Shown here piece after piece: positions 15,613-23,767 of a stretch of 36,637 bases of DNA. How positions within the stretch are numbered: position 1 is the stretch's first letter; the number at the start of each line of letters is the position of its first letter. The notes beneath the pieces were generated by a model, which had not been told where the DNA came from, did not search any database, and saw only the letters and a program-made list of their open reading frames with translations. Source of the DNA: CANKHA01 sp034668785 (GTDB lineage: Bacteria; Pseudomonadota; Alphaproteobacteria; Rhizobiales; Xanthobacteraceae); contig JAXDOS010000001.1 of NCBI GenBank assembly GCA_034668785.1, positions 1-36,637 of the forward strand. The letters are read 5' to 3'. Position numbers and translations under genes: made by a program.

Positions 15613-17043
15613 TCAAGAGCCGCGCGGCAACACGTCCTTCCACTTCTTATGGATGCGCTCGTCCAGTTCTTTGCTGGATCGCACCACCTGCGGGAAGGTG
15701 TCGCGCCGTGCCCAGGGTTTGCACGCGTCGATGACGACGCGGGCGTTGCGCGGATCCTCATGGCTGTAGACCATTGGATCGAGCGCCGTGCTCCAGCAGC
15801 CGCGCAGCACTTCCATCCCCTCGCGTGGGTCGCAGCGCGTGCACATGGCCCAGATCACTTTGTCCATGTCGGCGGGGTCGATGTCGTCATCCACGACCAC
15901 GACAAAGCGGTTGGCATAGGCGCCGGCATGGCATTGTGACGCGATCAGCCCGGCCTGCTTGGAATGGCCGCCATACATCTGCTTGATGGAGACCGTAAGC
16001 CAGAGGCGGCTGCCGCCCGCGGCATGCGCCCAGACGCCCTTCACTTCAGGAACGCCCGCGGCTTCAAGCTGATTCCACACCGCCCCCGAACGGTAAGTGC
16101 CGCGATAGAATGAATCGTCGTCGGGCGGAATTCCAGGGATCGCGCCGAGCAGGATCGGGTCGTTGCGGTACATCAGCGTCTCGACGCGGATGGCCGGTTC
16201 CTTTTTCATGCCGCCGGCATAGTAGCCGGTCCATTCGCCGAGCGGCCCTTCGTCAATCAGGTCGTTCGGATGCACGAAGCCTTCAAAGGCAATCTCGGCG
16301 TGGGCCGGGATCGGAAGTCCGGTACGCGGCCCGGTGATCACCTCCACGGGCTCGCCGAGAAGCCCGCCGGCCGCGTCGTATTCATTCTTGCCGTAAGGAA
16401 TTTCCAAACCGGCGACCATGAACAGCGCCGGATGCATCCCAACCACGACCGCGATGGGACAAGGCTCTCCGCGCTCGTGATATTTGCGCATGATGAGGTT
16501 GCCGTGTTTGCCCTTGGAGCACATGACCGATGCGACGTCGCGATCATGCACCTGCACGCGGTAAGCGCCGTAGTTGATCCAGCCGGAATCCCGGTCCTTC
16601 ATGATGACCATGCAGCCGGTACCGATGTAATAACCGCCGTCGTGCTCGTGCCACTTCGGCGCCGGGATTTTCCTCAAGTCGAGTTGGTTGCCGCCGCTTA
16701 CATTCTCCAGCACCTCCCCTTTTCCGACGATGGTTGGAGGAATGGATTTCATTTCCTTCATGTAGCGCCGCCAGAAATTGACGAGGTCGACTTCCTTCGC
16801 CGCGGCGGGCAGCCCAAGCGTCAAATTGATGCGCGGCACCGACGTGAGAATATTGGCGAGCACGCGATAACCGCTCGGATAACCGGGAATATCGTCGAAC
16901 AAGACCGCCTTGTTTCCGATCTTGCGCTGATAGACATCGACGATGCCGCCGATTTCCTCGTCGCGCTCGGCCCCGCTGATCTTCTGCAACTGGCCGGCAG
17001 CTTCGATGTCTGCGAGCCAAGTGCGAAGGTCTTGTTTTGCCAC
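15613..17043 (-). CDS. UbiD-family prenylated-FMN decarboxylase
   Basis: A 476-residue non-oxidative decarboxylase. The prFMN-dependent catalytic residues can be placed by pattern: R162 (YRVQ), E265 and E270 in DEGPLGEWTGYY, with the same five-residue spacing as the Arg-Glu-Glu set of fungal Fdc1. Motifs GYYIGTGCMVIMKD and GMHPALFMVAG are typical. GTG 17043 is chosen because AAGGAG stands 9 bases upstream; the longer frame starts in a GTGA overlap at 17076 without such a site. It sits between the FAD and 2Fe-2S subunit genes of a Mo hydroxylase, suggesting hydroxylation and decarboxylation (or carboxylation) of one aromatic substrate. The UbiX needed for the cofactor is not in the window. Confidence 0.9.
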   Translation of the reverse strand: MAKQDLRTWLADIEAAGQLQKISGAERDEEIGGIVDVYQRKIGNKAVLFDDIPGYPSGYRVLANILTSVPRINLTLGLPAAAKEVDLVNFWRRYMKEMKSIPPTIVGKGEVLENVSGGNQLDLRKIPAPKWHEHDGGYYIGTGCMVIMKDRDSGWINYGAYRVQVHDRDVASVMCSKGKHGNLIMRKYHERGEPCPIAVVVGMHPALFMVAGLEIPYGKNEYDAAGGLLGEPVEVITGPRTGLPIPAHAEIAFEGFVHPNDLIDEGPLGEWTGYYAGGMKKEPAIRVETLMYRNDPILLGAIPGIPPDDDSFYRGTYRSGAVWNQLEAAGVPEVKGVWAHAAGGSRLWLTVSIKQMYGGHSKQAGLIASQCHAGAYANRFVVVVDDDIDPADMDKVIWAMCTRCDPREGMEVLRGCWSTALDPMVYSHEDPRNARVVIDACKPWARRDTFPQVVRSSKELDERIHKKWKDVLPRGS

Positions 17044-17072
17044 GATTGATGTCTCCTTGGAGCCGCGCGTGC

Positions 17073-17930
17073 TCACGCAGCCGCCTGTTCCAGGGCGCGA
17101 CGGGTCATCGTTCGCACCAGATCGCGCCGGTACTCCGCGCTGGTATTCATATCCTCAATGGGATCGACAGCCGCGGCAGCGACGTCGGCAGCGGCGCGGA
17201 AGGCCGCATCGCCGGGCGCGCGGCCTTTGAGCGCCGCCTCGGCCTCTGCAATCCGGCGCGGGCGCGGTTCGGCCCCGCCCACACCGACGCGGGCCTCGGT
17301 GATGACTCCATCTTGCAGACGGTAGGTGACGAGCGTCATCGCAATAGCAAAGTCGCCGTGCCGGCGATTGAATTCGGAGAATCCAAAATGCGTATCCGCA
17401 GGCGGTAGCGACAATTGCGTCTCGGCCAGAAGCTCGTCCTCATTGAGCGCGGTCATCATGATGCCGGCGAAAAAGTCCTCCGCCGCGATCATGCGTGTCC
17501 CGCGCGCGCTCTTCGCCACCATCTGGGCGCCGAGCGTCGCCGCGACCAGACACCACTCGGATGCGGGGTCGGCATGGGCCAAACTGCCGCAGAAAGTGCC
17601 CCGTGTGCGAATGGGGTAATGTCCGATATGTTGAACGACGGCCGATAGCAGGCGGCCCAGCGGGCCTTCGACGACGGGACGATGAAAGGCCGCATGCCGG
17701 ACACAGGCCCCGATCGACAGTTTGTCGCCGGTTGTCGAAAGCCGGCTGAGCGACTCGACGCCATTGATGTCAACGAGATGCGCGGGCCGCGCCAGCCGGA
17801 AGGCCATTGTCGGAACAAGGCTTTGACCGCCCGCGAGCACGCGGCCGTCGTTCGGCGCAACGCGCGCGAGGATCGCGACCGCTTCATCGACCGTCTTCGG
17901 CGCGTGATACTGAAACGGGGCAGGCTTCAT
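17073..17930 (-). CDS. FAD-binding subunit of molybdenum hydroxylase (CoxM/XdhB-like)
   Basis: A 285-residue FAD subunit. The diphosphate-binding loop AGGQSLVPTM is at residues 33-42 and the second FAD motif TRGTFCGSLAHADPASEW at 109-126; a CO_deh_flav_C-like domain makes the C-terminus. Length is typical. It leads the minus-strand operon, 177 bases from the divergent second 2Fe-2S gene. As the only FAD subunit seen, it may serve both Mo subunits encoded here. Confidence 0.92.
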   Translation of the reverse strand: MKPAPFQYHAPKTVDEAVAILARVAPNDGRVLAGGQSLVPTMAFRLARPAHLVDINGVESLSRLSTTGDKLSIGACVRHAAFHRPVVEGPLGRLLSAVVQHIGHYPIRTRGTFCGSLAHADPASEWCLVAATLGAQMVAKSARGTRMIAAEDFFAGIMMTALNEDELLAETQLSLPPADTHFGFSEFNRRHGDFAIAMTLVTYRLQDGVITEARVGVGGAEPRPRRIAEAEAALKGRAPGDAAFRAAADVAAAAVDPIEDMNTSAEYRRDLVRTMTRRALEQAAA

Positions 17931-17980
17931 CGGCCATTACTCATGCGAAGAATCTCGGGTCGCTCGCGCCGGCGCTCACA

Positions 17981-18009
17981 TTGACCCCGCTGAAGACCGG
18001 CGATAGCTT
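17981..18009 (+). promoter_or_regulatory. Candidate promoter for the plus-strand Mo-hydroxylase operon
   Basis: TTGACC (17981-17986), a 17-base spacer and TAGCTT (18004-18009), a weak -10 with 3 of 6 matches. Its -10 touches the palindrome at 18008, so a bound protein there would block it. Pattern match only. Confidence 0.3.
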
Positions 18010-18027
18010 GTCTCAAATTTGGGACAA
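18008..18027. promoter_or_regulatory. 20-bp near-palindrome, candidate operator between divergent operons
   Basis: TTGTCTCAAATTTGGGACAA is symmetric at 18 of 20 positions (the one mismatched pair is T/G). It lies 77 bases from the FAD-subunit start and 80 bases from the 2Fe-2S start, practically midway between the divergent genes. This is where a shared regulator would act. The XRE regulator at 21920 is the nearest candidate. Confidence 0.55.
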
Positions 18028-18107
18028 TTACCCTTTTTGAAATCATGCACGCTTTCGGCAGCATGTAAAGGCTCGAGCATGTTACCCCTGCTGGCCGAGG
18101 CGAGAGC

Positions 18108-18602
18108 ATGAACGAGACGCCCACGATTGTACTCACCGTCAACGGCGAGCGCCATGAGGCCACCGCCGAAGTGCGCATCACGCTCGCGGATTTCCTGCGG
18201 CAAAAACTCGGCCTCACCGGCACGCATGTAGGTTGCGAGCACGGCGTTTGCGGCGCCTGCACCGTGCTGCTCGACGGGTACGCCGTGCGCTCGTGCTTGA
18301 TGTTCGCGGTTCAAGCGCAGGGGCACGACGTTGCCACTATCGAGGGACTCGCGGCGGGAGAAAAGCTGCATCCACTACAGGAAGCCTTTCGCGATCATCA
18401 CGGGCTGCAATGCGGCTTTTGCACGCCCGGCATCTTCGCAACGCTGATCGAATTTCTGCGCGACAATCCGGCACCGACCGAAGAAGAAGTCAGAAGCGCG
18501 ATCTCCGGCAATCTTTGCCGCTGCACCGGCTATCAAGGAATTGTCGCCGCAGCGCTGGACGCTGCCAAAAGGCTGCAATCTCAGACCGGACCTTCGTCGT
18601 GA
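18108..18602 (+). CDS. 2Fe-2S subunit of molybdenum hydroxylase (set 2)
   Basis: A 164-residue subunit with the two-cluster arrangement: GCEHGVCGACTVLLDG and RSC for the first cluster, CGFCTPG and NLCRCTGY for the second. It shares long identical blocks with the set 1 subunit (for example RSCLMFAVQAQ), so the two sets are paralogous. ATG 18108 has GAGGCGAG upstream. Its stop is in a GTGA overlap with the Mo subunit gene. Confidence 0.93.
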   Translation: MNETPTIVLTVNGERHEATAEVRITLADFLRQKLGLTGTHVGCEHGVCGACTVLLDGYAVRSCLMFAVQAQGHDVATIEGLAAGEKLHPLQEAFRDHHGLQCGFCTPGIFATLIEFLRDNPAPTEEEVRSAISGNLCRCTGYQGIVAAALDAAKRLQSQTGPSS

Positions 18603-20953
18603 ACAAAACCTTCGGCCGAAACGTCCGCCGCCTGGAAGATCCCGACTTGCTGATGGGTAAGGCGCGCTTTGTCGACGACATCCGGCTGCCGGGTCTGTTG
18701 GAAGCTGCTTTCCTTCGCAGTCCGCACGCGCATGCCAGAATCGGCCGCGTAGACAAGGCAGCCGCTCTTGCGCTGCCGGGCGTACACGCGGTCTTCACGC
18801 TGGCCGATCTCAAACCGCATCTGACCGCGGACCGTCTCGCGGTGGCACTACCGACACCCAGCTACAAACAGATTCTCGATCGGCCCGTGCTGGCGATCGA
18901 CGAGGTGGTGCATGTCGGCGAGCCGGTGGCAGTGGTCATCGCCGACAACCGCTATATCGCCGAAGACGCGGCTGCCCTGGTGGACGTCGAGTATGAGACG
19001 CTGCCCGCGGCGGTCGATTGCAAGGAAGCGCTGGCGCCCGGCGCGCCGCTGGCGCACAGCCATTCGCCGCATAATCTCCTCGCCGAATTCAATATGGGTT
19101 TCGGCGACGTGGAAGCTGCCTTTGCAAGCGCCGCGCATGTGTTTCGCGAGTCCCTGTGGCAGCATCGCGGCGGCAGCCATTCGATCGAATGCCGGGGCGT
19201 CGTGGCTGTTCACGACCCGATCCAGGACCGGCTTACGGTCTGGAGCTCCACGCAAACGCCCCATGCAGCCGCGCGCATTCTTTGCGACCTGCTCGGCCGC
19301 GACGAGAACCAGTTGCGCGTAATCGCGCCGGACATCGGCGGCGGTTTCGGGCCCAAGCTCGTCTTCTATCCTGAGGATGTTTCGGTCGCGGTCGCCGCTT
19401 TGTTGCTCAAGCGTCCGGTCAAATGGATTGAGGACCGTTATGAGCATTTCATCGCCACTACTCAGGAACGGGACCAGTATTGGGACGTCGAGATCGCCGT
19501 GGATCGCGACGGCCGCATTCGCGGCGTGCGCGGCGCGCTGATCCACGATCACGGCGCCTATACCGCACGCGGCGTGAACGTGCCCTACGGATCCGCGGCG
19601 GCGATGACGCTGTGCTACGAAGTGCCCGCCTACCAACTCGATGTAAAACTGGCGTTGACCAACAAGGTGCCGGTCACGCCGGTGCGCGGAGCGGGTCAGC
19701 CGCAGGGCGTCTTCGCCATGGAACGGCTGATGGATCGCGTTGCGCGGGAGCTCGGCCTCGATCGCGCGGAAGTTCGTCGCCGCAACTTAGTCCCAACCGC
19801 CAAGATGCCTTATGCGACGCCGCTGAAGACCCGCGGCGGCATGCAGGTGGTGCTCGACAGCGGCGATTATCCCGCCTGTCAGCAGATGGCGCTGGAGCGT
19901 GCGGGCTGGGACGATTTTGCAATCCGGCAGGCAGCCGCGCGCGCTCAAGGCAAGTATCTCGGCATCGGGGTGGCGAACTTTGTCGAAGGCACCGGCCGTG
20001 GGCCGTTCGAACCGGTTACGGTGCGGATTGGCCCGTCCGGAAAAGTGCACGTCTATTCCGGCGCGGTCGCCATGGGGCAAAGCACCAAGACCATGCTGGC
20101 GCAGATCGTCGCCGAGCAACTTGGCGGCGACATGGCCAACCTGACCATTACGACCGGCGACAGCGGCGCGACGCCCCTCGGGCACGGCGGCTTCAACAGC
20201 CGGCAGGCGGTGATGGCGGGTTCTTCCGCCCACAGCGCGGCGTTGAAGGTGCGGGAAAAAGCGTTGAAGGTGGCAAGCCATCTGCTGGAAATTTCGCCGC
20301 AAGACCTCGAGATCGAGGGCGCGCATATCCGCGCAAAGGGGGCGCCAGAGCGGAAAATCAGCTTTGCGGATATCGCGCGCGCTTTGGTGGGAGCACCGGG
20401 TTTCTATCTGCCAGCTGGCGTTGCTCCCGGATTGGAGGCGACCGAGCATGTCGTGATCGACGACATGACATACGCGAACGGCAGCGCCGTCGCCGAAGTG
20501 GAAGTCGATATCGAAACCGGTGGAGTCTCCATCCGCAACTTTGTCATTGCCCACGACTGCGGAAAGGTCGTCCATCCCGTGATCGTCGAGGGGCAGATAC
20601 TCGGCGGCGTGACGCATGGAATCGGCAACGCGTTATTTGAGCGCATGGCATTCGACGCCGGCGGGCAGCCGTTGACCACCAGCTTTGCCGATTATCTCCT
20701 GGTCACCGCGCCGGAGATGCCGCCGATTGTGCTGCTGCATCATGAATCGCCGACGCAGCTGAATGCGCTTGGAATCAAAGGCGTCGGCGAGGCCGGGACT
20801 TTGCCCACGCCCGCGGCGATCATCTCCGCGGTTGAGGATGCGCTCTCGCCCTTTGGCGTGCGCATCGCGCAAACGCCGATCATGCCGGGGGAAATCGTCG
20901 CCAAGATCGCCGCCGGCAGGCGAAGAAATCATGAGGAGGACGTTCATGCGTAG
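18599..20953 (+). CDS. Xanthine dehydrogenase-family molybdopterin-binding subunit (set 2)
   Basis: A 784-residue Mo subunit. It opens with FGRNVRRLEDPDLLMGKARF, has DIGGGFGPKLVFYPED and PVRGAGQPQG in the cofactor region, SGAVAMGQST, and catalytic glutamate E731 in GIKGVGEAGT. GTG 18599 is chosen because it makes a GTGA overlap with the 2Fe-2S gene and gives the expected N-terminus; the long frame upstream is Arg/Ser-rich shadow sequence. It shares domain order with set 1 but differs in the substrate-facing loop (PVRGAGQ against TYRAPGR), so a different substrate is likely. No FAD subunit follows; instead the next gene encodes a periplasmic binding protein that overlaps it by 8 bases. Confidence 0.92.
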   Translation: MNKTFGRNVRRLEDPDLLMGKARFVDDIRLPGLLEAAFLRSPHAHARIGRVDKAAALALPGVHAVFTLADLKPHLTADRLAVALPTPSYKQILDRPVLAIDEVVHVGEPVAVVIADNRYIAEDAAALVDVEYETLPAAVDCKEALAPGAPLAHSHSPHNLLAEFNMGFGDVEAAFASAAHVFRESLWQHRGGSHSIECRGVVAVHDPIQDRLTVWSSTQTPHAAARILCDLLGRDENQLRVIAPDIGGGFGPKLVFYPEDVSVAVAALLLKRPVKWIEDRYEHFIATTQERDQYWDVEIAVDRDGRIRGVRGALIHDHGAYTARGVNVPYGSAAAMTLCYEVPAYQLDVKLALTNKVPVTPVRGAGQPQGVFAMERLMDRVARELGLDRAEVRRRNLVPTAKMPYATPLKTRGGMQVVLDSGDYPACQQMALERAGWDDFAIRQAAARAQGKYLGIGVANFVEGTGRGPFEPVTVRIGPSGKVHVYSGAVAMGQSTKTMLAQIVAEQLGGDMANLTITTGDSGATPLGHGGFNSRQAVMAGSSAHSAALKVREKALKVASHLLEISPQDLEIEGAHIRAKGAPERKISFADIARALVGAPGFYLPAGVAPGLEATEHVVIDDMTYANGSAVAEVEVDIETGGVSIRNFVIAHDCGKVVHPVIVEGQILGGVTHGIGNALFERMAFDAGGQPLTTSFADYLLVTAPEMPPIVLLHHESPTQLNALGIKGVGEAGTLPTPAAIISAVEDALSPFGVRIAQTPIMPGEIVAKIAAGRRRNHEEDVHA

Positions 20954-21902
20954 GAGCAGAAGCACGACATTGCTTGCGTTCATGTTGTTGGCCGTTGGCG
21001 CAAGCGCGCGGGCGGAGGATCAGGTCAAGCTCGCCGTGGGCGCCCGCGGTAACTGGGAGACGGCGGCTTCGGAGCTTGGGCAAAAGGCCGGCTTCTTCAA
21101 GAAACGCGGGTTGGTGCTGGAAATCCTCTACACCCAGGGCAGCGGCGAGACCCAACTCGCTACTATTTCCGGCAGCGTGGATATCGGCATCGGTCTCGGC
21201 ACCACGTCGGTGATGAATGCATTCGCCAAAGGGGCGCCGCTGCGCGTGATCGGCAACGCCAGCACCGGATCGAGCGAATATTGGTTTGTGCCGGCCACTT
21301 CTCCAGTTCAGAGCATAAAAGACGCGGCGGGCAAGTCCATCGCCTATTCGTCCGCCGGCGCATCCAGCCATCTGGAAGTTCTCGGCTTTCTGAAATTCTA
21401 CGGAATTGAAGCAAAACCGGTCGCCACCGGCGGAACGGCGTCGACGATGACGCAAGTGATGTCGGGTCAGGTCGATGTGGGATGGTCGTCGCCGCCCTTC
21501 GGTCTCGATGCCGCCCAGGCCGGCAAGATCCGCATCGTCGGGCGCGGCAGCGACCTGCCTTACTTCCGCGACCAGACCATCCGCTTGATCGTCGCCAACG
21601 CTAACTATCTCGAAAAGAACAAGGATGTCGTCTCGCGATTTGTGCAGGCTTACCGGGACACGTTGGATTGGATGTATACCGATCCCGCCGGGCTGAAAGC
21701 TTATGCGGAAATGGCCACCGTTCCCGAGGAAACTGCAAAGCAGGTCCGCGACGTGTTTTACCCCCGGGAGAATATGAAGGTGGACCACGTTTCCGGTCTC
21801 GACTCCGTGATGGCGGACGGCGTGGCCTTCAAATATCTGGCGGCGCCGCTTTCCAAGGAGCAGATCGCCGACCTGTTCCAGATTCCACCTGCGATCAAGT
21901 AA
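20946..21902 (+). CDS. NitT/TauT-type ABC substrate-binding protein in the Mo-hydroxylase operon
   Basis: A 318-residue secreted binding protein: signal peptide about residues 1-24 (RRSRSTTLLAFMLLAVGASARA), then ELGQKAGFFKKRGL, SGSVDIGIGLGTTSV and DAAGKSIAYSSAG, as in the NMT1/SsuA family. ATG 20946 is preferred over ATG 20931 because GAGGAGG stands 7 bases upstream. It overlaps the end of the Mo subunit gene, so it is made with the enzyme; its ligand is plausibly the enzyme's substrate. No permease or ATPase is adjacent; the importer at 1086-3389 or a distant one would be needed. Confidence 0.88.
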   Translation: MRRSRSTTLLAFMLLAVGASARAEDQVKLAVGARGNWETAASELGQKAGFFKKRGLVLEILYTQGSGETQLATISGSVDIGIGLGTTSVMNAFAKGAPLRVIGNASTGSSEYWFVPATSPVQSIKDAAGKSIAYSSAGASSHLEVLGFLKFYGIEAKPVATGGTASTMTQVMSGQVDVGWSSPPFGLDAAQAGKIRIVGRGSDLPYFRDQTIRLIVANANYLEKNKDVVSRFVQAYRDTLDWMYTDPAGLKAYAEMATVPEETAKQVRDVFYPRENMKVDHVSGLDSVMADGVAFKYLAAPLSKEQIADLFQIPPAIK

Positions 21903-21919
21903 CGGGCAGCGGCGAGTAC

Positions 21920-22795
21920 ATGGCCATTCGATTTGACGATATCGGCAATCGCCTGAAGGCATTCCGCCTCGGCTCAGGGCTGAGCGCCGACGAGATCGCG
22001 AACCGGCTCGGAATTTCCCGCACCGCGCTCTACCGTTTTGAAAAAGGCGAACTGGCGAAAATCGAAACCCTGGAGAAGCTCGCCGAGTTGCTAAGCGTGT
22101 CCGTCCCCACCCTGTTGGGCGTCGGTGTCGAATATATCGCCTCGGCAGTCAGCTACTTCGAACGCATGCGCCAAATCGAGGAAGTCTCCGAGCACATCAT
22201 CGTGCTGGCGGGGCCGATCTCTTATTTGTTGGCGTCCGACGCCTTCGATCAGACACTCGATGACATCCTGCGCGAAAGCATTCCCGACAAGCTGCAGGGC
22301 CGCAAGCGCGCCCTCGAGCAGGTCGATGAGGTCATGGCTATCCTGCGCCAGCGTAAGACGGCCTATCGCAAGCGCCGGCCCGGCATCGTCAATTTGATCG
22401 GCGCGGCCGAGATGGAGCATTTCCTGCGCAATGGTTTGGTTGGCCGCCTCGACCTGCCGGAAGAAACGCGCGGTCGCCGTCGTGAACTTGCGCGCGCGGA
22501 GGCTGAGCATTTCATGGCGCTGATGGCCGACGAGCCGATCGGCGTGCAGATCGGTATTGTTCCTGAGACATTGCCCCATGCGAGCTTCCAGATATTCCGC
22601 CAGCCCGATCGCGAGATACTGGCGCTCAGCCCGTTCCGTCTGGGTGAGCAGCCCAATATCCGTGTCGGCGTGGCGATGATTACGTCGGCGCCGGAGGCGC
22701 TGGCGCTGCATGCAAAGATGGCCAAAGACCTCTGGCACCGGGCGGCGAAGGGGCCAGCGGCTGTGCAATTTATGCGTCAACTTATGGCAAAGTAA
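21920..22795 (+). CDS. XRE-family transcriptional regulator with C-terminal effector-like domain
   Basis: A 291-residue protein. The N-terminal helix-turn-helix (about residues 8-62) reads RLKAFRLGSGLSADEIANRLG, ISRTALYRFEKGE and LEKLAELLSVSVPTLLG, a classic Cro/C1-type domain. The remaining 230 residues are mixed helix and strand with no motif I recognise; they may bind an effector. ATG 21920 is 17 bases after the binding-protein stop. As the only regulator of region 2 it may control the divergent Mo-hydroxylase operons and perhaps the following PyrK-led operon. Confidence 0.85.
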   Translation: MAIRFDDIGNRLKAFRLGSGLSADEIANRLGISRTALYRFEKGELAKIETLEKLAELLSVSVPTLLGVGVEYIASAVSYFERMRQIEEVSEHIIVLAGPISYLLASDAFDQTLDDILRESIPDKLQGRKRALEQVDEVMAILRQRKTAYRKRRPGIVNLIGAAEMEHFLRNGLVGRLDLPEETRGRRRELARAEAEHFMALMADEPIGVQIGIVPETLPHASFQIFRQPDREILALSPFRLGEQPNIRVGVAMITSAPEALALHAKMAKDLWHRAAKGPAAVQFMRQLMAK

Positions 22796-22823
22796 GAGTT
22801 TTTCGGGCCTGGGCCGCAGAAGA

Positions 22824-22867
22824 CGACCGTTTAAAAATTGGAAAAAATATTGATTTTGGTACGGTCG
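22824..22867. promoter_or_regulatory. Inverted repeat flanking an AT-rich promoter-like segment
   Basis: CGACCGT (22824-22830) is repeated inverted as ACGGTCG (22861-22867), extended to nine positions with one mismatch, around 30 bases that are strikingly AT-rich (AAAATTGGAAAAAATATTGATTTT). A TTGATT at 22850-22855 and TTAAAT at 22872-22877 could be -35 and -10 with a 16-base spacer. It is the only non-coding space ahead of the five-gene operon that starts at 22901. Confidence 0.4.
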
Positions 22868-22900
22868 GCCTTTAAATAGGCGGTCAGGAGGTCCTCGCGT

Positions 22901-23767
22901 ATGCAGCCTGAGCCCTTTACCTCGGCCCCTTTCATCGTCGGCAAAAGCGAGCCCTCTCCGGCTCTCGCGCATATTCCCGCCGAAGAGGCGCTGTGTCCGG
23001 TTGTTTCCCACGACTGGGTGAACTCCGAATACAGGCATTTGGTGGTCGAGGCCTCGGCCAAGGCGCTCGCCGTCAAGGCTGGACAATTCTTCAATCTGCT
23101 GTGTCCGTCGACGGATGCGGGCGAGTTGTGGCTGCGTCGGCCGCAGAGCGTCTATCGCGTCGACAAGGCCAATCGCCGGATTGAGTTTCTGTACAAATGC
23201 GTCGGCCGGGGGACCCGCGGGCTGGCGACGTTGGAAAAAGGCGACCATCTCAACATGGTCGGCCCTCTCGGCATTGGCTTCACGCTGGATCCCGCCTGGA
23301 AGAACATCGTGGTTCTCGGGCGTGGCGTCGGGCTTGCGACACTGGCTCCGATCTCGCAACTCGCAGGCGACCAAGGCGTCGGCGTGACGGCGATCCTGAG
23401 CGCGCGCAGCGCCGAGTTCGTCATGACCGCCGAACTATTCGAGAAAGTGGGCCATTCCATTCAGGTTCTCGACAGCGACAACACCAGCGCCGTCGAGAAC
23501 GTCGAAGCAATTCTCGAGCGTTTGATCGCGGAGGGAAAAGCGGACGCTTTCTACACCTGTGGCTCCAACCGCCTTGTCCAGCTAATGAAACGGCTCGGCA
23601 AGAAGCACGGTATTCCCGGTCAGGTCGCCATGGAGCAGATCATGGCCTGCGGACTGGGGCCTTGCTACGTTTGCGTCAAGACCTTTGAGGTCAATGGCGA
23701 AAAGGTACTCCGCCGTGTCTGCATCGAAGGACCGGTGTTTGATCTGCAGGAGGCGGTCGGATGGTAG
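22901..23767 (+). CDS. pyrK: PyrK-like electron-transfer subunit (FAD, 2Fe-2S)
   Basis: A 288-residue flavoprotein of the dihydroorotate dehydrogenase electron-transfer group. The FAD-binding LRRPQSVYR lies at residues 78-86, an NAD-binding lobe follows with VVLGRGVGLATLAP (137-150), and the 2Fe-2S ligands are C250, C255, C258 and C274 (CX4CX2CX15C), one residue longer in the last gap than in Lactococcus PyrK. It hands electrons between a class 1B PyrD and NAD. ATG 22901 has AGGAGG 9 bases upstream. The N-terminus has about 25 extra residues (PFTSAPFIVGKSEPSP). It overlaps pyrD by 7 bases, so the two subunits are coupled. It may act with a substrate other than dihydroorotate. Confidence 0.85.
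   Translation: MQPEPFTSAPFIVGKSEPSPALAHIPAEEALCPVVSHDWVNSEYRHLVVEASAKALAVKAGQFFNLLCPSTDAGELWLRRPQSVYRVDKANRRIEFLYKCVGRGTRGLATLEKGDHLNMVGPLGIGFTLDPAWKNIVVLGRGVGLATLAPISQLAGDQGVGVTAILSARSAEFVMTAELFEKVGHSIQVLDSDNTSAVENVEAILERLIAEGKADAFYTCGSNRLVQLMKRLGKKHGIPGQVAMEQIMACGLGPCYVCVKTFEVNGEKVLRRVCIEGPVFDLQEAVGW

Noticed and set aside
16270..17049. 259-codon plus-strand open frame
   Set aside because: Antisense shadow of the UbiD gene; composition is what high-G+C coding DNA gives on the opposite strand.
17043..17076. Eleven extra N-terminal codons for UbiD from GTG 17076
   Set aside because: AAGGAG placed 9 bases before GTG 17043 favours the shorter protein, although the GTGA overlap keeps the longer one possible.
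18233..18598. Long Arg/Ser-rich extension of the set 2 Mo subunit
   Set aside because: It is the 2Fe-2S gene read in another frame; GTG 18599 gives the family N-terminus and a GTGA overlap.
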